From NCBI RefSeq assembly GCF_014235785.1, contig NZ_CP060137.1, forward strand, positions 496,001 to 560,000: a stretch of DNA of 64,000 bases, in the 5' to 3' direction. Within the stretch, counting starts at the first letter, position 1, and each line of letters begins with the position of its first letter. The stretch comes from Bacillus sp. PAMC26568 (GTDB lineage: Bacteria > Bacillota > Bacilli > Bacillales > Bacillaceae). The translations under genes and the position numbers were made by a program. Positions 33,152-41,619 of the stretch are shown here, piece by piece. The notes beneath the pieces were generated by a model. It saw nothing but the letters and a program-made list of their open reading frames with translations. It was not told the origin of the DNA and did not search any database.

Positions 33152-34171
33152 TCAATTAAATCCCAAAATAAATACTAACCCATACCCAACAAAAGATAAG
33201 AGCACAGACCCGATTAACCCAGCAATAAGCGGTTTTTTCCCGAGATTTTTAAACGTTAATATGTTTACACTCAAACCTAGTCCGGCCATTGCCATCCCTA
33301 TTAATAAATATGAAAAAGAAACAATGAGAGCAGCAGCTTCATCTGAAACAATACCGATTGAATGGATTCCGCTAACAAAAAGAAATCCTAGAATAAACCA
33401 TGGAAACGGCAGGGAAGAGCATTCTTCTTCTGTCTTTTTTTCTCGAAATAGAATTCCTACAATCAATGCAGCAGGTACGAGCAAAGCAACTCGTGTTAAT
33501 TTAACGATAATCGCCAAGTCCTCAGACTCTGTTCCTCCTATTGAAGCAGCTGCAACGACATGGGCAATTTCATGCAGTGTTCCGCCGGAAAAAGCACCAT
33601 ACCCTTGCGGTGATAGATTCAATAGAGAATATGCCAATGTGTAAATCAAAGTGAAAGCCGTACCCAATATGGCGATGGTCCCTGCGCTGACGGCTGTTTC
33701 CTCATCACTCGCTTTAACTAGAGGTGCGATTGCTACAACAGCAGCAGCTCCGCATATGGCTGTTCCGCAGGCAGTGAGAATCCCGATTTTTTTATCAACC
33801 TTCAGCAAGCGGGTAAGGCCATATACGACAGGAATAGTAATGAGGATGATGATAAATGAAAGAATGAAAACGCCGAGTCCGGCATGGTAGAGATCTGCAA
33901 GGTTCAGCCTCATCCCAAGCAAGATAATGCCAAGCCGCAATAATTTCTTACTTGAAAAAGAAGCTCCGGCTAATACGGGTTCGCCTGCTCCAACAGCTGC
34001 TCTCCAAAGCATTCCGAGGAGCATGGCAATGACAAGCTGCCCCATGATGGATAAAAAGGGGAAGCCTGCTAAATAGGATGCAAGGAGTGCAAAAAGTAAA
34101 GTAAGCAAAATGCCTCGCAAAAAAGGCGCCTGTATCTTTTTTTGTTTTATCTTTATTTGAAAGTCAATCAT
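33152..34171 (-). CDS. YeiH-family putative sulfate exporter
   Basis: A 339-aa membrane protein with about ten helices. Family landmarks are LVIAMLLGMLWRAA, FSSKKLLRLGIILLGMRLN, GILTACGTAICGAAAVVA and GGTLHEIAHVVAAAS. The YeiH family (Cons_hypoth698) is annotated as sulfate exporter without strong experimental support. Start ATG 34171 behind AAGGAAGTG. It is divergent from a LysR regulator, an arrangement conserved in many bacteria. Its downstream terminator has been split by the insertion. Confidence 0.88.
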   Translation of the reverse strand: MIDFQIKIKQKKIQAPFLRGILLTLLFALLASYLAGFPFLSIMGQLVIAMLLGMLWRAAVGAGEPVLAGASFSSKKLLRLGIILLGMRLNLADLYHAGLGVFILSFIIILITIPVVYGLTRLLKVDKKIGILTACGTAICGAAAVVAIAPLVKASDEETAVSAGTIAILGTAFTLIYTLAYSLLNLSPQGYGAFSGGTLHEIAHVVAAASIGGTESEDLAIIVKLTRVALLVPAALIVGILFREKKTEEECSSLPFPWFILGFLFVSGIHSIGIVSDEAAALIVSFSYLLIGMAMAGLGLSVNILTFKNLGKKPLIAGLIGSVLLSFVGYGLVFILGFN

Positions 34172-34288
34172 GATCTACACTTCCTTAAGCAGTTCTAGCT
34201 TCTTTTACTTTAACAATGAGTTAATTATTAGTAAAATATATATAACTGATAACAATCATTGAAAATACTAATATAAAGGAGGTTCTAA

Positions 34289-35170
34289 ATGTATTATGAT
34301 GCGTTAAAAACGTTTATTGCTGTTGTCGAAGAGAAAAATTTCACAAAAGCGGCTGAGAAACTGCTTATTTCACAGCCAAGCGTCAGTCTGCATATTAAAA
34401 ATCTCGAGAAAGAATTTCAGACAACGCTTCTGATCAGAACGCCCAAGCATTTAAATTTAACGCCTACAGGAGAAATCCTTTACAATCGGGCGAAGCAAAT
34501 GGTCCATCTGTATGAACAATCCAAAAAAGAGATATATGAACATCATCATTACATTAAAGGAGATTTAAAAATAGGCGCGAGTTTTACGATTGGTGAGTAT
34601 ATTTTGCCTGGAATCTTGGCGGAACTTCACGCAGAATATCCAGATTTAAATTTGGAAATTATCATTGGAAATACAGAAGAAATCGTCAAACATGTCCGTC
34701 TTTTTCAAGTTGATATCGGATTAATCGAGGGACAGACAAATGAAAAAGAACTTACGATTCAACCATTTATGGAGGATGAATTATGCATCATTGCTCCTCC
34801 TGATCATCCGCTCGCAGAAAGAGGGGAAATTGAAATCGAAGAATTGCAAAAGCAGGAGTGGATCTCAAGAGAGAAGGGGTCAGGGACTAGAGAATATTTG
34901 GAGCATTTGTTAAGTTCAAATGGTCTTCAGGTAAAGTCCTTACTAACGATCAGCAGCAATCAGGGAGTCAAGGAGTCTGTCATGAATGGACTCGGTCTTT
35001 CCATTTTATCGAGGGTTGTTGCAGGCAGAGATGTTCAGCAAAACAATCTCTCCATCCTGCAAATCAAACATCATGAGTTTCGCAGAAAGTTTTCATACCT
35101 TTATTCTCCGATTATCAGCCATAAGAAAAACAGAGATATCTTTATAGAAGCTTTAATTAAGAAAAAATAA
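34289..35170 (+). CDS. LysR-family transcriptional regulator (CysL/YeiE type)
   Basis: A 293-aa LysR regulator. Residues 4-63 are the winged HTH (ALKTFIAVVEEKNFTKAAEK and SQPSVSLHIKNLEKEF); the rest is the periplasmic-binding-fold effector domain (LKIGASFTIGEYILPGILA, EDELCIIAPPDHPLAE). Start ATG 34289 behind AAAGGAGG. Divergent from yeiH with a 117-bp spacer containing ATTAGTA...TACTAAT, a possible LysR box. Control of yeiH in response to a sulfur metabolite is the likely role. Confidence 0.88.
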   Translation: MYYDALKTFIAVVEEKNFTKAAEKLLISQPSVSLHIKNLEKEFQTTLLIRTPKHLNLTPTGEILYNRAKQMVHLYEQSKKEIYEHHHYIKGDLKIGASFTIGEYILPGILAELHAEYPDLNLEIIIGNTEEIVKHVRLFQVDIGLIEGQTNEKELTIQPFMEDELCIIAPPDHPLAERGEIEIEELQKQEWISREKGSGTREYLEHLLSSNGLQVKSLLTISSNQGVKESVMNGLGLSILSRVVAGRDVQQNNLSILQIKHHEFRRKFSYLYSPIISHKKNRDIFIEALIKKK

Positions 35171-35230
35171 AAAATCTGGATTACTCTAAGGGGTTCCGCT
35201 TTGGGAGAAAAAACAGCAAATAGCAGTAGA

Positions 35231-35272
35231 AATAGCAGGCTAATTCACTCACAAATTAGACCTGCTATTTTT
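35231..35272 (+). terminator. Terminator of the lysR gene
   Basis: AAATAGCAGG-CTAATT pairs with AATTAG-ACCTGCTATTT, with one mismatch, then TTTT. Confidence 0.8.
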
Positions 35273-35447
35273 GTTGGTGTATTAAAGTTTCGAAGTAATT
35301 TCCAATGATTTTAACCACTCAATTAGCAAATGGACAATAGGTATTGTCCTGCGTAATTTTTATATCTAATTAGTGGGCTATTTCACTCGTCAATAGGATA
35401 TGACTCTTTATATTTAGTTGCTCTGTTCATAAATGTATAATGGGATT

Positions 35448-35576
35448 TTTATGATATTATTATAAATATTGGATATTCGATCAAAGAGAAGAATAATTGA
35501 ACATGGATATCTAGTTTTAAGGGATGAGAAATTAATAGAAACCTAGGTGATTTTGACATCTACCCAGGTTTTTTAA
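35448..35576 (+). ncRNA. Possible small RNA (promoter-to-terminator unit)
   Basis: TATAAT at 35436-35441 with a weak -35 (TTTAGT, 17-bp spacer) would start RNA near 35448. A hairpin AACCTAGGTG...CTACCCAGGTT at about 35551-35571 followed by TTTTTT would end it. No SD-led frame of useful length lies between. The T-run is on the plus strand, so it does not serve the minus-strand L,D-transpeptidase gene. Confidence 0.35.
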
Positions 35577-35578
35577 AA

Positions 35579-36583
35579 TTATATTCCAAGTGCTTTTTTT
35601 GTAGCAGGACCAACGATACCATCTACAGAAAGGTTTTTGGATTTTTGGAAAGAACGAACTGCTTTTTCTGTATTGGACCCAAATACCCCGTCTACGCCTT
35701 TAGTGTTGTAGCCCTTTGCAGTAAGTGTACTTTGAAGTATTTTTACTCCGGTTCCACGACTGCCCATTTTTATAGTGCCACTGACTGTTCCCGTTGATGG
35801 TTTATCAGGTGTTGTCGGTGGCTTTGTTCCATCTAGTGCTTTTCTTGTTGCGGGACCAACGACACCATCCACTGTTAAGCGGCGGGATTTTTGAAACTGA
35901 CGAACTGCCTGATCTGTATTATTTCCGAACGCTCCATCAATACCTTTTGTGGTAAATCCAAGAGAAGTAAGTTTACGTTGCAGCTCTTCGACAGCGGGAC
36001 CTCGGCTGCCCTTTTTCAGAATTGAGCCATTATTCATTGCAGGAACAGAAGGTGAAACTGTACTCCCAGTCGTTTTGTATCCGTTCGATGCAGCAATAGA
36101 ATCAAATGACTTACCTGAAGAAGTAATAATTACTGGTGTGTTGGTCGGCACTTGGCCGAACAGCCATTCTACTTCATTGTCGAACATTCGAACACAACCA
36201 CTGCTAACGTATCCGCCAATTGAGTTCGGATTGTTATTGCCATGAATGGCATACGTTGTACCGTGTGTTCCCCTCGCATTTAATCCCAGCCAGCGGTTGC
36301 CAAGTGGATTTCGCGGATCACCACCTGGAATGTTGTCCTTGTAGTAAGGTCTGTTCACAATTTTATTCACAATCTTGAATTTTCCTTCGGGTGTGAGTGA
36401 TTGACTTCTGCCTGTGCCCACCCTAAACACTTTTTTAAGCTGACTGTTTTCATAATATGCAAGCTGATTATTGCTCTTGTTGATGATGATGAATTTGCTT
36501 CCAGCTGCAGCTGCAGAACTCAAACCTAAACTAAAAATCATAAGAAAAGTTAACACGAAAAAAATAAATATTTTCTTAATCAC
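35579..36583 (-). CDS. L,D-transpeptidase with two peptidoglycan-binding domains
   Basis: A 334-aa secreted wall enzyme. Residues 1-27 form a signal peptide (IKKIFIFFVLTFLMIFSLGL). The YkuD catalytic domain has IHGNNNPNSIGGYVSSGCVR, with the conserved His and Cys of the SHGCxR motif. Two PG_binding_1 repeats follow a linker (GSRGPAVEELQRKLTSLGF and GSRGTGVKILQSTLTAKGY), both ending GPATxKAL. GTG 36583 has AAGGGGG 9 nt upstream; the in-frame ATG at 36592 touches that SD. It makes 3-3 cross-links or, in Bacillus, a related spore-wall modification. Single gene. Confidence 0.9.
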   Translation of the reverse strand: MIKKIFIFFVLTFLMIFSLGLSSAAAAGSKFIIINKSNNQLAYYENSQLKKVFRVGTGRSQSLTPEGKFKIVNKIVNRPYYKDNIPGGDPRNPLGNRWLGLNARGTHGTTYAIHGNNNPNSIGGYVSSGCVRMFDNEVEWLFGQVPTNTPVIITSSGKSFDSIAASNGYKTTGSTVSPSVPAMNNGSILKKGSRGPAVEELQRKLTSLGFTTKGIDGAFGNNTDQAVRQFQKSRRLTVDGVVGPATRKALDGTKPPTTPDKPSTGTVSGTIKMGSRGTGVKILQSTLTAKGYNTKGVDGVFGSNTEKAVRSFQKSKNLSVDGIVGPATKKALGI

Positions 36584-36782
36584 GGACAACATCCCCCTTA
36601 TGCACTCTGTATTCAACCTATATAACGAAGGATATTTCAATATTGTTCCATAAAATAACAATATTTTGAAAATAAAAAACGTTAATAAAAGATTGAGTTC
36701 ATCATTTAATTTAGAAATAATTGGTATTAAGCAATCGGGCAGGATTGGAATAAGGGGTTAGGTTAAAAGGGGAGGTAAAACA

Positions 36783-36895
36783 ATGAGATGTACTGAAGAA
36801 AAAACGGATCAAAGAAAGGCAATTATATCTATTTAGGAGCTGCAATCGGGGCTATTATTGGATTAATTGCTTATACAAACAATTGTTTAGGGTGA
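36783..36895 (+). pseudogene. Frameshifted small membrane protein (YtxH-like)
   Basis: GGGGAGG leads to ATG 36783. The first frame stops after 17 codons, but restoring one base in the A-run near 36800 gives about 37 residues: MRCTEEK, then GSKKGNYIYLGAAIGAIIGL and TNNCLG. The GAAIGAIIGL helix resembles YtxH/glycine-zipper proteins. The 113-bp length is one base short of a whole number of codons. Either a decayed gene or a read error. Confidence 0.5.
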
Positions 36896-37037
36896 ACAAC
36901 AAGTGCGTTCTTCAGGAATCGGGGGCTATTCTTCAATAAGAAGAAGGGCTTTTTTATAGCAATATCGGGGAAGGTAATAAGTATTAAAAAATTTAACAGC
37001 AAATTATTAAAAAAAGAAAAAGAGGTAATTTACATAA

Positions 37038-37083
37038 GGCAATAAAAAGGGCTATAGCATATGCTATAACCCTTTTTATTGCC
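37038..37083. terminator. Long bidirectional hairpin terminator
   Basis: GGCAATAAAAAGGG and CCCTTTTTATTGCC flank the palindrome TATAGCATATGCTATA. It covers the 3' end of the HxlR remnant. Confidence 0.88.
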
Positions 37084-37303
37084 TTGGTCTGACTGTTTTT
37101 TGTTCTTTTTGTTTTTTCTCCATATATATTTTACCCCACTCTCCCATAATGTTCAGTGCTGGGAAAAAGCTTTTCCCTTGTGGTGTTAGCGAGTATTCTA
37201 CCTTAGGAGGAACTTCTTTATATACTTCTCTGTGAACCATTCCGTCCTCTTCCAATTCTCTCAGCTGTCTTGTCAAAATTCCTTTTGAAATGCCTGGTAA
37301 CAA
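37076..37303 (-). pseudogene. N-terminally truncated HxlR-family regulator
   Basis: The 75 residues from LLPG region on ([40 protein letters not shown]) are the C-terminal two thirds of an HxlR winged helix. The first third, with the metal/thiol-sensing Cys and recognition segment, is missing; just upstream lies an imperfect inverted repeat, CCTGGTAA...TTACCAGG (about 37294-37340). There is no SD at the apparent start. An intact HxlR gene lies at 51825. Confidence 0.7.
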
Positions 37304-37782
37304 CCAGCATCAAATGAGATTGTTGGTTATTTACCAGGAGAATGAAAACTTGTTCAAGCAACTTAGATGAAGTTCAGCTTTTTATTATCGGGCGATTGCA
37401 GCACAGTGTGATCGCTCTTTGGTTATTGAGGACTTGAACAGGATTGGTGTATAAGTCTTACGAAATCATATTTATTAATTGTACTGTTTAGTGAGGTGGA
37501 TAAACTTTGATTGATTCCACAAAGTGAAATAAATATTGAGATGAAAAGGAAGATAATTGAATTAGAAAAGCAGAAATCATTGGAAAAGAACTTCAAGCCA
37601 TTAAGTTCGAAAATCAAGGCATAGAGAACCTGAGGATTTGTATTTACAGGGACATTGATGGGTATGAAGCAGAAGCCTTTACTTCTGAAAATTGTCTGGA
37701 AAAAGAATATCGCTCTCAAATAGCCATTGACTACGGTGGTTCGAAATTTTCTGACAAAAATCTCGAACTAAATAGTAATATT
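37304..37782. other. Degraded intergenic stretch, no gene recognised
   Basis: About 480 bp. It holds the inverted repeat at the HxlR break, a hairpin GCGATTGCAG...GTGATCGC near 37393, and a plus-strand run that could read ENLRICIYRDIDGYEAEAFT in one frame without a start. It looks like gene debris; I cannot name the source. Confidence 0.4.
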
Positions 37783-37820
37783 GAAAAAACATCACTCTTT
37801 AATTGGAGTGATGTTTTTTC
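37783..37820 (-). terminator. Terminator of the marR-MFS operon
   Basis: GAAAAAACATCACTC pairs perfectly with GAGTGATGTTTTTTC; T-runs on both strands. Confidence 0.9.
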
Positions 37821-37822
37821 AA

Positions 37823-39037
37823 TTAGCCATTCGCTTTTAATAACGTTTCATTCTCCTTTTCAGCAGGGTAAACGTTCCTGCCATGAAGGAAATAATAAAC
37901 AGCAAGACATCCTAAAATAAAAAACGAACTGTAAAAATAAAGTGTACTAAATGCAACTTTTGTTGTAATGACCCCAACAATGAACGATCCGATCCCAATT
38001 CCCATATCAAAGATAGACAAAAAGGTTGCTGTTGCAAGCCCTCTTTTTTTGGGTGCTGCAGATTGAAGGGCGATCGTTTGGAAGCTCGGAAATAGTGTTC
38101 CCCAACCTAAGCCGATTAGAGCGGCAGATAATAGAAAGGTAAATGATGTCTCAGACATACTTAGCAGCACCATGCCGGCTGCAAAGCAGAGAATAGCTGG
38201 ATATATAATGAAATTTGGGCCGTATTTATCAAACCATTTACCGGTAAATGGTCTTGACATCAGCATGACAACGGCATAAACAACAAAGAAATAGCTCGCA
38301 GCTTCTGCTAAGCCAATCTCTTTTGCATAAACGGAAACAAAGGACAGAATAGAAGAGTAGACCAAAGCGAATATTCCGCCAACCAAAGCAATTCGAATAG
38401 CAGATGCTTCGAATAGCCCTTTTAATCCTCTATTTTCTATCGATGGGATCACTTTGCTTCTGATTTTCATTATTTTTGGGAGCGTGATAAACAGTCCTGT
38501 AATCAATGCGGCTAGTGAAGTGAGTATACTGATGCCAAACATTGTTGCGTTTCCCCATTGTTCCATAGCTGTAAGACCCAGAAATGGTCCGATAACCATC
38601 GCCAGGTTCATAGACATCGCATAATATCCCATTCCTTCTCCACGTCGTGATTCAGGAATAATATCTGCTACAATTGCACCTGCAACAGTTGTAGCCATAC
38701 CAAAACCGATGCCATGAAAGAAGCGCAGAAGAAATAATCCGTTCATTGTGCTTGTAAAATAATAAAGAAATGATCCTAATGCAAAAATGGAAAGGGAGGC
38801 AATCAGCACAATCCGTTTTCCATGGTTTTCAATCCATTTCCCCGCAAAAGGGCGAATGATGATCGCGGCAAGGAGAAAAATAGTCACGATTAACCCAGCT
38901 TGAGATGGTTTGCCGTCTAAATCATGCAGAGAATAGATTGGTAGAGTGACAAGCAAATAGTAAAAGGTTAAAAATAGAAAAAAACTGCTTAAAGAAACTG
39001 ATAAAAAATTTTTTGTCCATAGTTTTTGTACTTTCAT
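37823..39037 (-). CDS. MFS drug efflux transporter
   Basis: A 404-aa, 12-helix proton-driven exporter. The loop 2-3 motif A appears as RPFAGKWIENHGKR (residues about 62-75) and again as RPFTGKWFDKYGPN in the second half. Motif C-like glycines lie in helix 5. The plan matches YfmO/YttB-type multidrug exporters. Start ATG 39037; the gene begins 4 bp after the marR stop, so it is co-transcribed. Operators before marR suggest induction by a MarR ligand. Confidence 0.9.
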   Translation of the reverse strand: MKVQKLWTKNFLSVSLSSFFLFLTFYYLLVTLPIYSLHDLDGKPSQAGLIVTIFLLAAIIIRPFAGKWIENHGKRIVLIASLSIFALGSFLYYFTSTMNGLFLLRFFHGIGFGMATTVAGAIVADIIPESRRGEGMGYYAMSMNLAMVIGPFLGLTAMEQWGNATMFGISILTSLAALITGLFITLPKIMKIRSKVIPSIENRGLKGLFEASAIRIALVGGIFALVYSSILSFVSVYAKEIGLAEAASYFFVVYAVVMLMSRPFTGKWFDKYGPNFIIYPAILCFAAGMVLLSMSETSFTFLLSAALIGLGWGTLFPSFQTIALQSAAPKKRGLATATFLSIFDMGIGIGSFIVGVITTKVAFSTLYFYSSFFILGCLAVYYFLHGRNVYPAEKENETLLKANG

Positions 39038-39041
39038 TCTT

Positions 39042-39479
39042 TCATCCCCGTTCTGTATTTCTTATGTGCTGAAGCCACTGCTGGATGTATGTTTGGAGAG
39101 GTTCTTGCTTTTGATCAGGAATTCCCGATAGTAAATCTTTCTCCATTTCTAAAACGGATTTTTCCCACTGAGGATAGTGTTCCATCGCTTTTTCGGTCAG
39201 TTTGATATGTTTTGTCCGCTTATCCGTTCCTGCTATCTGCAGGACATACCCTTGTTTGACTAGTCTTTGAATCGTACGAGTCATCGGAGGAGCTTCGATG
39301 GCGAGATAATCGCAGAGCTCAGTTTGTGTGAGAGTTCCGAATTTTTTCAATGTGAATAATACAGTCCATTGCGCACTGAATAAGCCATGCGGCTGCAATA
39401 CGTCGTTTAGCCGTTTTGTTAATTGGCGTGAAAGTTGCTGAATGGCATGGAAAATATTTTGATGATCATGTACTGACAT
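39042..39479 (-). CDS. MarR-family repressor
   Basis: A 145-aa winged-helix dimer. Recognition helix around LTQTELCDYLAIEAPPMTRT and wing VLQIAGTDKRTKHIKL are the family hallmarks (DxRxxxLxL). No cysteine, so sensing is probably by ligand rather than thiol oxidation. Start ATG 39479 behind TAAGGAG. It leads an operon with the MFS exporter. Two matching palindromes lie directly upstream. Confidence 0.92.
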   Translation of the reverse strand: MSVHDHQNIFHAIQQLSRQLTKRLNDVLQPHGLFSAQWTVLFTLKKFGTLTQTELCDYLAIEAPPMTRTIQRLVKQGYVLQIAGTDKRTKHIKLTEKAMEHYPQWEKSVLEMEKDLLSGIPDQKQEPLQTYIQQWLQHIRNTERG

Positions 39480-39497
39480 ATAAAATCTCCTTAAATA

Positions 39498-39546
39498 ATA
39501 GTTACCTAGGTAATTATAGCATGAAAATAGTTACCTGGGTAACTAT
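39498..39546. promoter_or_regulatory. Twin MarR operators
   Basis: ATAGTTACCTAGGTAATTAT (39498-39517) and ATAGTTACCTGGGTAACTAT (39527-39546) are 20-bp palindromes repeated every 29 bp, just before marR. Classical autoregulation of a marR-efflux operon is expected. Confidence 0.88.
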
Positions 39547-39623
39547 TTACAGAACTTCTTTATTGAAATCATTAATTGTGGGAAGATAGGAATGAATCTA
39601 TCGAACCCGAGGTGTGATCTGGC

Positions 39624-39929
39624 ATGCAGCTGGTTTTTATCATTGTTTCTTTGCTATATGCAATCCTGGCTATATCCTACACGACCTTTTTCATTTTAGC
39701 TTTCTCTGAACGCAAGCGATACAAAGTACAGCATCTTGTTCATATTTTGATATGGTTCATAGGTGCATTTGTATTAGGGATCCTAAATTCGGGAACACAC
39801 CCGTATTGGATCATCTATTTGCTGGTTTCTATATCTATTGCTGTTTCTGCTTTTATTTTAAGTTATTTTCTCGGTCAGAAAACAATCGAAAAGACTGTGT
39901 TTCAAATGATGACAAGTCAAACTTATTAA
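39624..39929 (+). CDS. Three-helix membrane protein of unknown function
   Basis: A 101-aa protein with three hydrophobic segments (about residues 3-27, 39-57 and 62-87) and no polar domain. Not recognised. Start ATG 39624 with GAGGTGTGATCTGGC upstream. Divergent from marR, whose operators sit in between, so it may share that control. Own terminator. Confidence 0.65.
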   Translation: MQLVFIIVSLLYAILAISYTTFFILAFSERKRYKVQHLVHILIWFIGAFVLGILNSGTHPYWIIYLLVSISIAVSAFILSYFLGQKTIEKTVFQMMTSQTY

Positions 39930-39930
39930 T

Positions 39931-39966
39931 AAAAAAATCCCCAAGCATATGCTTGAGGATTTTTTC
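39931..39966. terminator. Terminator of the small membrane-protein gene
   Basis: AAAAAATCC and CAAGCATATGCTTG with GGATTTTTT form a near-perfect hairpin with T-runs both ways. Confidence 0.85.
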
Positions 39967-40002
39967 TGTATTACTATAAGTAATAAAATTTTGTGCTTCC
40001 AT

Positions 40003-40119
40003 GTCCAGCGCAAGCGCCTAACTCCTCGGTCAGAAAGGATCTGCCAGTAAAGTCAAAACCGGACTTTTCTGGCAGATCCTTTTCTGTCATGCCTGCGCTG
40101 ACCAAGGCGCTTGCGCTTT
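40003..40119. repeat. REP-like palindromic repeat, copy 2
   Basis: Starts GTCCAGCGCAAGCGCCTAAC and ends AAGGCGCTTGCGCTTTTC, so the outer arms pair. The middle repeats that of copy 1 (CGGTCAGAAAGGATCTGCCA). It abuts the gntP stop codon and probably doubles as its terminator. Confidence 0.82.
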
Positions 40120-40121
40120 TC

Positions 40122-41471
40122 TTATACAAACATGCTAAGAACTAAAATGAATATCAGCGCTGCAACTGAGATAATCGTCTCAAGCACTGTCCAAGTTTGC
40201 AATGTTTCTTTTACAGTCATTCCGAAATACTCTTTGATCATCCAGAAACCTGAATCGTTGACATGAGATAGGATGAGTGAACCTGCACCTGTAGCTAAAA
40301 CGAGCAATTCTAAGTTAACACCTGGAACCACAGCTGCAATTGGTGCGACGATACCAGCCGCTGTCATCATGGAAACCGTCGCTGATCCAGTAGCAATACG
40401 AATCATCGCGGCAATTCCCCATGCAAGCAGAATTGGTGAAACATTAGATTGTTGTGCAAGTTCAGCAATGTAGTCACCGATTCCAGAATCTAGAAGAACT
40501 TTATTGAAAGCCCCTCCAGCACCGATAACTAAAAGGATTGTAGCTGTAGGTGCCAAGCAATCATTTGTCAGCTTCAAAATTTTATCGCGGTTCATGCCGC
40601 GGAAGAATCCAAGACTAAAGAAAGAGTAAACGGTTGCAATCAAAAGGGCAACTACAGGATCGCCAAGGAAGCGGAATACTTCAAATGCTGTGCTTTCTTT
40701 TGATAAAAACAGCTCTGCAATTGAAGCAGATAACATTAGGAAAACAGGGATTAAAACAGTAATAACAGTATTTAAAAAGCCAGGAAGTTCTTTTTCATCT
40801 TTTTGTTCAGTCAGCTGATCGCCAATTTCCTTTGGAACGGTTTTGTGGATGCGCTTTCCAATCCATTTACCATAAACAGGACCCGCCAAAATAGCTGTTG
40901 GAAGACCAACAATGATAGAGTATAGAATCGTAATCCCAACATCTGCTTTAAAGATTCCAACTGCAGCCATTGCTGCCGGGTGTGGAGGAACTAAACCATG
41001 CACAACGGATAAACCAGCTACAAGCGGAACACCAAGACTTACGAGTGAAACACCAGTACGACGTGCAATTGTGAAAACAAGTGGAATCAGCAGAACGAAT
41101 CCAACTTGGAAAAATACAGGAATACCAACGATGAAAGCGACGAACATCATTGCCCAGTGAACATTTTTTTCTCCAAATCGGGCAATCAGCGTGTTGGCAA
41201 TGCGCTCAGCTCCGCCAGACTCTGCCATCATTTTCCCAAGCATCGTTCCTAATGCAAGAACAATCGCAAGGAATCCAAGGGTATTTCCCATGCCTGCTTT
41301 AATAGAATCAATGATTCCAGGGACTTCAGGATCGGTTGAAATAAGCGGCATTCCAGTTGCCAATCCAACGCCGATAGCGGTTACAATCAGCGCGACAAAA
41401 GGGTTTAACTTTGCCACAGTTATGAGTAAAAGAAGAGCAATGATTGCTGCAAATACGATGAGTAATAACAT
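40122..41471 (-). CDS. gntP: Gluconate:proton symporter GntP
   Basis: A 449-aa GntP-family permease with about 12-13 hydrophobic segments. Typical stretches are LNPFVALIVTAIGVGLATGM, GMGNTLGFLAIVLALGTMLG, LVPPHPAAMAAVGIF and ILSHVNDSGFWMIKEYFGM. I start at ATG 41471 behind AGAGAGGATTT; the longer frame has no SD. It imports gluconate, which gntK phosphorylates and the short gnd oxidises. It has a promoter with two RpiR-type sites and a cre-like palindrome. Confidence 0.93.
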   Translation of the reverse strand: MLLLIVFAAIIALLLLITVAKLNPFVALIVTAIGVGLATGMPLISTDPEVPGIIDSIKAGMGNTLGFLAIVLALGTMLGKMMAESGGAERIANTLIARFGEKNVHWAMMFVAFIVGIPVFFQVGFVLLIPLVFTIARRTGVSLVSLGVPLVAGLSVVHGLVPPHPAAMAAVGIFKADVGITILYSIIVGLPTAILAGPVYGKWIGKRIHKTVPKEIGDQLTEQKDEKELPGFLNTVITVLIPVFLMLSASIAELFLSKESTAFEVFRFLGDPVVALLIATVYSFFSLGFFRGMNRDKILKLTNDCLAPTATILLVIGAGGAFNKVLLDSGIGDYIAELAQQSNVSPILLAWGIAAMIRIATGSATVSMMTAAGIVAPIAAVVPGVNLELLVLATGAGSLILSHVNDSGFWMIKEYFGMTVKETLQTWTVLETIISVAALIFILVLSMFV

Positions 41472-41496
41472 ATATAAAATCCTCTCTTGTGAAAAT

Positions 41497-41576
41497 TTGA
41501 AAGCACTTTCAACTAGTGGTTTGATTATATGAAAAATATTTTTTAAAATCAATACATTTATGAAAAAATATTTTAT
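41497..41576 (-). promoter_or_regulatory. gntP promoter with paired RpiR-type sites and a cre-like box
   Basis: On the minus strand -35 TTGATT (41547-41552) and -10 TATAAT (41524-41529) are 17 bp apart. GAAAAATATTTTT occupies the spacer (from 41531) and GAAAAAATATTTT lies 31 bp upstream (from 41562). TTGAAAGCACTTTCAA (41497-41512), one base off a cre core, sits at about +5 to +20. The same site pair and spacing recur before gnd. Confidence 0.82.
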
Positions 41577-41619
41577 TTTTTATTTTCCAACAAAAAAAGA
41601 GAACCAATAGGCCCTCTTT

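Noticed and set aside
37423..37719. 98-aa minus-strand frame in the region after the HxlR remnant.
   Set aside because: No SD, no recognisable motif, AT-rich frame by chance.
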